Shown here one piece after another: positions 60,758 through 64,000 of a stretch of 64,000 nucleotides of DNA. The position numbers and the translations under genes were made by a program. Position 1 is the stretch's first letter; the number at the start of each line of letters is the position of its first letter. Source of the DNA: Streptomyces seoulensis (GTDB lineage Bacteria > Actinomycetota > Actinomycetes > Streptomycetales > Streptomycetaceae); NCBI GenBank assembly GCA_013364255.1, contig CP054936.1:6590353-6654352 (forward strand), in the 5' to 3' direction. Under the pieces are notes generated by a model. That model worked only from the letters and a program-made list of their open reading frames with translations, was not told the DNA's origin and made no database searches.

Positions 60758-61271
60758 GGACCGAGGCGTGGGCGCGGACACGTACGCGGGCGGGCTGCGC
60801 AGGGTGGCGCGGGTGGTGCTGCTCGACCCGGCCGACCGGATCCTGCTGCTGCACGGCCACGAGCCGGACGACCCGGCCGACGACTGGTGGTTCACGCCCG
60901 GCGGCGGCCTGGAGGGCGACGAGAGCCGGGCGGCGGCCGCGCTGCGGGAACTCGCCGAGGAGACCGGCATCACCGACGTCGTCCTCGGCCCGGTGCTGTG
61001 GCGGCGCCGGTGCTCCTTCCCGTTCGCCGGGCGGCGCTGGGACCAGGACGAGTGGTACTACCTGGCCCGCACGACCCAGACGGCGACCGCCGCCACGGCC
61101 CTGACCGAGCTGGAGCGGCGCAGCGTGGCGGGCGCACGCTGGTGGACCTGTCGGGAACTGGCCCGCACGCATGAGACCGTGTACCCGACCAGACTCGCCG
61201 GGCTGCTGCGCACACTGCTCGACGAAGGTCCCCCCGCCGAACCCGTGACCCTGGACACCGAAATCGTCTGA
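60747..61271 (+). CDS. Nudix hydrolase
   Basis: A 174-residue Nudix-fold pyrophosphohydrolase. The Nudix box is complete: GGGLEGDE, seven residues, then RELAEETGI, giving Gx5Ex7REUxEExGU. An N-terminal VARVVLLDPADRILLL strand and a WWFTPGGG lead-in are typical. The substrate is not defined by sequence; nucleotide sugars, CoA or damaged nucleotides are possible. GTG 60747 overlaps the end of sipZ, which suggests co-transcription. Confidence 0.9.
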   Translation: MPAEDRGVGADTYAGGLRRVARVVLLDPADRILLLHGHEPDDPADDWWFTPGGGLEGDESRAAAALRELAEETGITDVVLGPVLWRRRCSFPFAGRRWDQDEWYYLARTTQTATAATALTELERRSVAGARWWTCRELARTHETVYPTRLAGLLRTLLDEGPPAEPVTLDTEIV

Positions 61272-61327
61272 GGGCGCACCGGACTGGCGCACAATGGGGT
61301 GACCGTACGGCTGAAGGGGAACATGCC

Positions 61328-61636
61328 ATGAGCGCCGAGGACCTCGAGAAGTACGAGACCGAGATGGAGCTGAAGCTCTACCGGGAGTACCGCGATGTCG
61401 TCGGTCTGTTCAAATACGTGATCGAGACCGAGCGGCGTTTCTACCTCACCAACGACTACGAGATGCAGGTCCACTCGGTCCAGGGCGAGGTGTTCTTCGA
61501 GGTGTCGATGGCCGACGCCTGGGTGTGGGACATGTACCGGCCGGCCCGCTTCGTCAAGCAGGTACGTGTCCTGACGTTCAAGGACGTGAACATCGAGGAG
61601 CTGAGCAAGAGCGAGCTGGAGCTGCCCGGCGGCTGA
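61328..61636 (+). CDS. DUF2469 protein
   Basis: A 102-residue acidic protein, MSAEDLEKYETEMELKLYRE at the start, with the highly conserved ETERRFYLTNDYEMQV and MADAWVWDMYRPARFVK. DUF2469 is found almost unchanged across actinobacteria beside rnhB/yraN-type genes; its function is unknown to me. ATG 61328 follows gaagggga at 6 nt. Likely cytoplasmic, with no membrane segment or Cys. Confidence 0.9.
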   Translation: MSAEDLEKYETEMELKLYREYRDVVGLFKYVIETERRFYLTNDYEMQVHSVQGEVFFEVSMADAWVWDMYRPARFVKQVRVLTFKDVNIEELSKSELELPGG

Positions 61637-61660
61637 GGATCACTCGTGCGGGTGATGGAG

Positions 61661-61669
61661 TTGTCCACA
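61661..61669. promoter_or_regulatory. isolated DnaA box
   Basis: TTGTCCACA matches the Streptomyces DnaA-box consensus exactly, and ttgtccacaa is nearly palindromic. It lies 75 nt before the YraN-family gene and has no nearby companions, so it is not an origin; DnaA titration or transcriptional control is possible. Confidence 0.5.
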
Positions 61670-61743
61670 ACCGGTGAGTAACCCACCAAGATCCACTCGG
61701 TGGGCCCGGATGCGTGACGGTGGGCGCCGGAGGTGGTGCCGAC

Positions 61744-62115
61744 ATGAACACCCATCAGGCACGCAGCGCACTGGGCAGGTACGGAGAGGGACTGGCCGCC
61801 CGCCGGCTGACCACGGCCGGGCTGACGGTCCTGGCGCGCAACTGGCGCGACGGCAGGTCCGGCGAGATCGACATCGTGGCCCGGGACGGCGACGTCCTGG
61901 TCGTCTGCGAGGTGAAGACCCGCAGGGCGGGCGGCTTCCAGCACCCGATGGCCGCGATCACGCCCGAGAAGGCCGAGCGGCTGCGCGGCCTCGCGCAACG
62001 CTGGCTCCAGACCCACGGCGGGGCGCCGCCCGGCGGAGTCCGCATCGACCTCGTCGGCGTCCTGCTGCCCCGGCGCGGGGCGCCGCAGGTCGAGCACGTG
62101 CGGGGGGCGGCCTGA
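61744..62115 (+). CDS. YraN/UPF0102 family nuclease-like protein
   Basis: A 123-residue protein with a PD-(D/E)XK-like core: GRSGEIDIVARDGDVLVVCEVKTR, where the Glu/Asp and the E-V-K positions are the putative catalytic residues. An N-terminal RSALGRYGEGLAARRL segment is typical of UPF0102. It has been proposed to act as a Holliday-junction-resolvase-like nuclease, not proved. ATG 61744 follows ggaggt. Its stop overlaps comM (TGATG), forming the yraN-comM-dprA operon. Confidence 0.88.
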   Translation: MNTHQARSALGRYGEGLAARRLTTAGLTVLARNWRDGRSGEIDIVARDGDVLVVCEVKTRRAGGFQHPMAAITPEKAERLRGLAQRWLQTHGGAPPGGVRIDLVGVLLPRRGAPQVEHVRGAA

Positions 62116-63743
62116 TGGGATTCGCACGCACGTGCTCCGTGGCCCTCGTCGGGGTGGAAGGCGTGGTCGTCGAGGTCCAGGCCGACCTGGAACCGGGCGT
62201 CGCCGCCTTCACCCTGGTCGGCCTGCCCGACAAGAGCCTGACCGAGAGCCGGGACCGGGTCCGGGCCGCCGTGGTCAACTCCGGCGGCGAATGGCCGCAG
62301 AAGAAACTCACGGTCGGACTCAGCCCCGCCTCGGTGCCCAAGGCCGGCAGCGGCTTCGACCTCGCGGTGGCCTGCGCGGTGCTCGGCGCCGCCGAACGGA
62401 TCGACCCCCGGGTGCTCGCCGACATCGTGATGATCGGGGAACTCGGCCTGGACGGCCAGGTGCGCCCCGTACGGGGCATCCTGCCCGCCGTGCTGGCCGC
62501 CGCGGACGCCGGCTACGAACAGGTCGTCGTCCCCGAGTGCGCCGCCGCCGAGGCGACGCTCGTGCCCGGGATCTCCGTGCTCGGGGTGCGCAGCCTGCGG
62601 CAGCTGATCGCCGTGCTGACCGACGAACCCGTACCCGAGGAGGAACGGGACGAGCAGGGCCGCCCCGACCCGCTGCTGGCCGGACTGCGCCTGCCCGGCG
62701 CCGGCTCGGCCACCGGCATGCACAGCATGGGCGCCGCCCAGCACGACCAGGGACACGACCTCGCCGACGTGATCGGCCAGGCCTCCGCCCGTACGGCGCT
62801 GGAGGTCGCCGCGGCCGGCGGCCACCACCTGTTCCTGGAGGGGCCGCCCGGCGCGGGCAAGACCATGCTCGCCGAGCGGCTGCCCGCCGTCCTGCCCCCG
62901 CTGGGCCGGCAGGAGTCGCTGGAGGTCACCGCGATCCACTCGGTGGCCGGGCTGCTGCCGCCGGACAAGCCGCTGATCGACCTCGCCCCGTACTGCGCCC
63001 CGCACCACTCGGCGACCATGCAGGCGCTCGTCGGCGGCGGCCAGGGCGTCGCCCGGCCCGGCGCCGTCTCCCTGGCCCACCGCGGCGTGCTCTTCCTGGA
63101 CGAGACCCCCGAGTTCAGCAGCCACGCCCTGGACGCCCTGCGCCAGCCGCTGGAGGCCGGCCACGTGGTGATCGCCCGCAGCGCGGGGGTGGTGCGGTTC
63201 CCGGCGAAGTTCCTGATGATCCTCGCGGCCAACCCGTGCCCCTGCGGCCGGTTCTCACCGGGGCGCGACAGCCTGTGCGAGTGCCCGTCCTCGGCGATCC
63301 GCCGCTACCAGGCCCGGATCTCCGGCCCGCTCCTGGACCGGGTCGACCTGCGGGTCGTGGCCGAACCGGTCACCCGGGCCGAACTGGCCCGGCGCGACGC
63401 CCGCGGCGAGACCACCGCGGCCGTGGCCGCACGGGTGCGGTCCGCGCGGGAACGCGCGGCGGCGCGGTTCGCCGACACCCCGTGGCGGGCCAACGGCCAG
63501 GTGCCCGGACACGAACTGCGCACCCGCTGGCACGCCGCCCCCGGCGCGCTCGACGAGGCCGAACGCGGCCTGGAGCGCGGCGTCCTGACCGCCCGCGGAC
63601 TCGACCGCGTGCTGCGGGTCGCCTGGACGATCGCGGACCTGCGCGGCCACGCCCGCCCCGACCCGGGCGACGTACGGCTGGCGCTGCAACTGCGCACGGG
63701 AGTGCCCCGGGGCGAGCCCATGGCCATCGGAGCACCGGCATGA
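62115..63743 (+). CDS. comM: YifB/ComM-family Mg chelatase-like AAA+ ATPase
   Basis: A 542-residue protein, MGFARTCSVALVGVEG at the start. It has an N-terminal Lon-protease-like fold (LPDKSLTESRDRVRAA), Walker A GPPGAGKTML near residue 240, Walker B VLFLDETPEF, and the YifB zinc pattern NPCPCG ... CECP. ComM is a hexameric branch-migration helicase in natural transformation of Gram-negatives; its actinobacterial role is unproved. It overlaps both yraN and dprA by 1-4 nt. Confidence 0.92.
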   Translation: MGFARTCSVALVGVEGVVVEVQADLEPGVAAFTLVGLPDKSLTESRDRVRAAVVNSGGEWPQKKLTVGLSPASVPKAGSGFDLAVACAVLGAAERIDPRVLADIVMIGELGLDGQVRPVRGILPAVLAAADAGYEQVVVPECAAAEATLVPGISVLGVRSLRQLIAVLTDEPVPEEERDEQGRPDPLLAGLRLPGAGSATGMHSMGAAQHDQGHDLADVIGQASARTALEVAAAGGHHLFLEGPPGAGKTMLAERLPAVLPPLGRQESLEVTAIHSVAGLLPPDKPLIDLAPYCAPHHSATMQALVGGGQGVARPGAVSLAHRGVLFLDETPEFSSHALDALRQPLEAGHVVIARSAGVVRFPAKFLMILAANPCPCGRFSPGRDSLCECPSSAIRRYQARISGPLLDRVDLRVVAEPVTRAELARRDARGETTAAVAARVRSARERAAARFADTPWRANGQVPGHELRTRWHAAPGALDEAERGLERGVLTARGLDRVLRVAWTIADLRGHARPDPGDVRLALQLRTGVPRGEPMAIGAPA

Positions 63744-64000
63744 GCGCGACCCGGCCCGCCCCGGAGGGTACGGGGCGGGAGGGCCCGGAGGGCGCCGGTG
63801 GCGGCCGTCCCGGCCGGCCCGAGCGCTCAGGTGATCCTGACGGCCCGGCGTCCTGGGACCTTCCGGAGTGCGCGGAACGCGCGGGAGAGGACGCCGGGCG
63901 GGCGGAGGCGGAGGCGGAGGCCGAGGCGGTGGCTCGGGTCTTTCTCGGCCGGGTCGTCGAACCCGGGGACGCGACCGCCGGACGGTGGGTGCGCGAACTG
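63740..64000 (+). CDS. dprA: DNA processing protein DprA (5' part)
   Basis: Only the first 87 codons are in the window and the frame stays open to the edge. It starts ATG 63740, overlapping the comM stop by 4 nt. The N-terminus is a disordered Pro/Glu/Gly-rich segment with an EAEAEAEA run; then ARVFLGRVVEPGDATAGRWV resembles the start of the conserved DprA helical region in streptomycetes. DprA loads RecA on imported single-stranded DNA. The Rossmann domain that would confirm it is outside. Confidence 0.75.
   Translation, partial: MSATRPAPEGTGREGPEGAGGGRPGRPERSGDPDGPASWDLPECAERAGEDAGRAEAEAEAEAVARVFLGRVVEPGDATAGRWVREL

Noticed and set aside
61637..61743. Replication origin suggested by the DnaA box
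   Set aside because: Only one box, no AT-rich unwinding region, and no dnaA/dnaN genes next to it.

Overview
The window is chromosomal core DNA of a Streptomyces (or very close) actinomycete. The signs are very high G+C with strong third-position GC bias, frequent GTG starts, many promoter -10 boxes placed only 6-9 nt before the start codon (leaderless mRNAs), a HupS-type HU with a lysine/alanine tail, an NsdA-type developmental regulator, a GlcP-type glucose permease, four clustered type I signal peptidases, and a gene order I know from memory in S. coelicolor from leuCD to dprA. No rRNA, tRNA, insertion sequence, prophage or CRISPR array was found.

Layout. 1-3.5 kb: leuCD, a small helical protein and hupS. 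3.5-10.5 kb: a cold-shock-like small protein, cofC (F420), plsC-gpsA (phospholipid), ddlA (cell wall), a DUF3515 lipoprotein with a stand-alone RAM-domain protein, and thiL-thiD (thiamine). 10.5-15.1 kb: an apparently inserted pair, an FAD monooxygenase and an AfsR/SARP-type regulator, between thiD and rpmB. 15-24.8 kb: rpmB, a DhaL/FakA-like fatty-acid kinase, a large TPR-like protein, recG, rsmD, coaD. 24.8-31.7 kb: a SepIVA/DivIVA-like coiled coil, the DUF177-rpmF-rnc group, mutM, an HxlR regulator, a CAP-domain protein, acyP and a small coiled-coil protein. 31.9-40.9 kb: smc, glcP, an NCS1 permease, ftsY. 40.9-45.6 kb: a prim-pol domain protein, nsdA, and amtB-glnK-glnD behind a clear GlnR box. 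48-57 kb: ffh, an FtsH paralogue, a methyltransferase, a SprT-like protein, rpsP-khpA-rimM-trmD-rplS. 57-64 kb: sipW-X-Y-Z, a Nudix hydrolase, DUF2469, a YraN-family nuclease, comM and the start of dprA, which is cut by the window edge.

The genes are mostly housekeeping and organised as short co-directional operons with ATGA/GTGA overlaps. Convergent pairs are separated by very strong GC-rich hairpins, several with UUCG loops. SRP is complete at protein level (ffh, ftsY), next to secretion (sip) and membrane proteolysis (ftsH). Nitrogen sensing (amtB, glnK, glnD) and a development regulator (nsdA) are adjacent.

The least explained items are small: mini-ORFs coupled to rsmD and rimM, a 33-codon TTA-containing frame before nsdA, a structured leader before a conserved coiled-coil gene, low-complexity inserts in two neighbouring convergent genes, and the inserted monooxygenase/regulator pair. 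I do not see a clear multi-gene undescribed system; the monooxygenase/regulator insertion is the nearest candidate.
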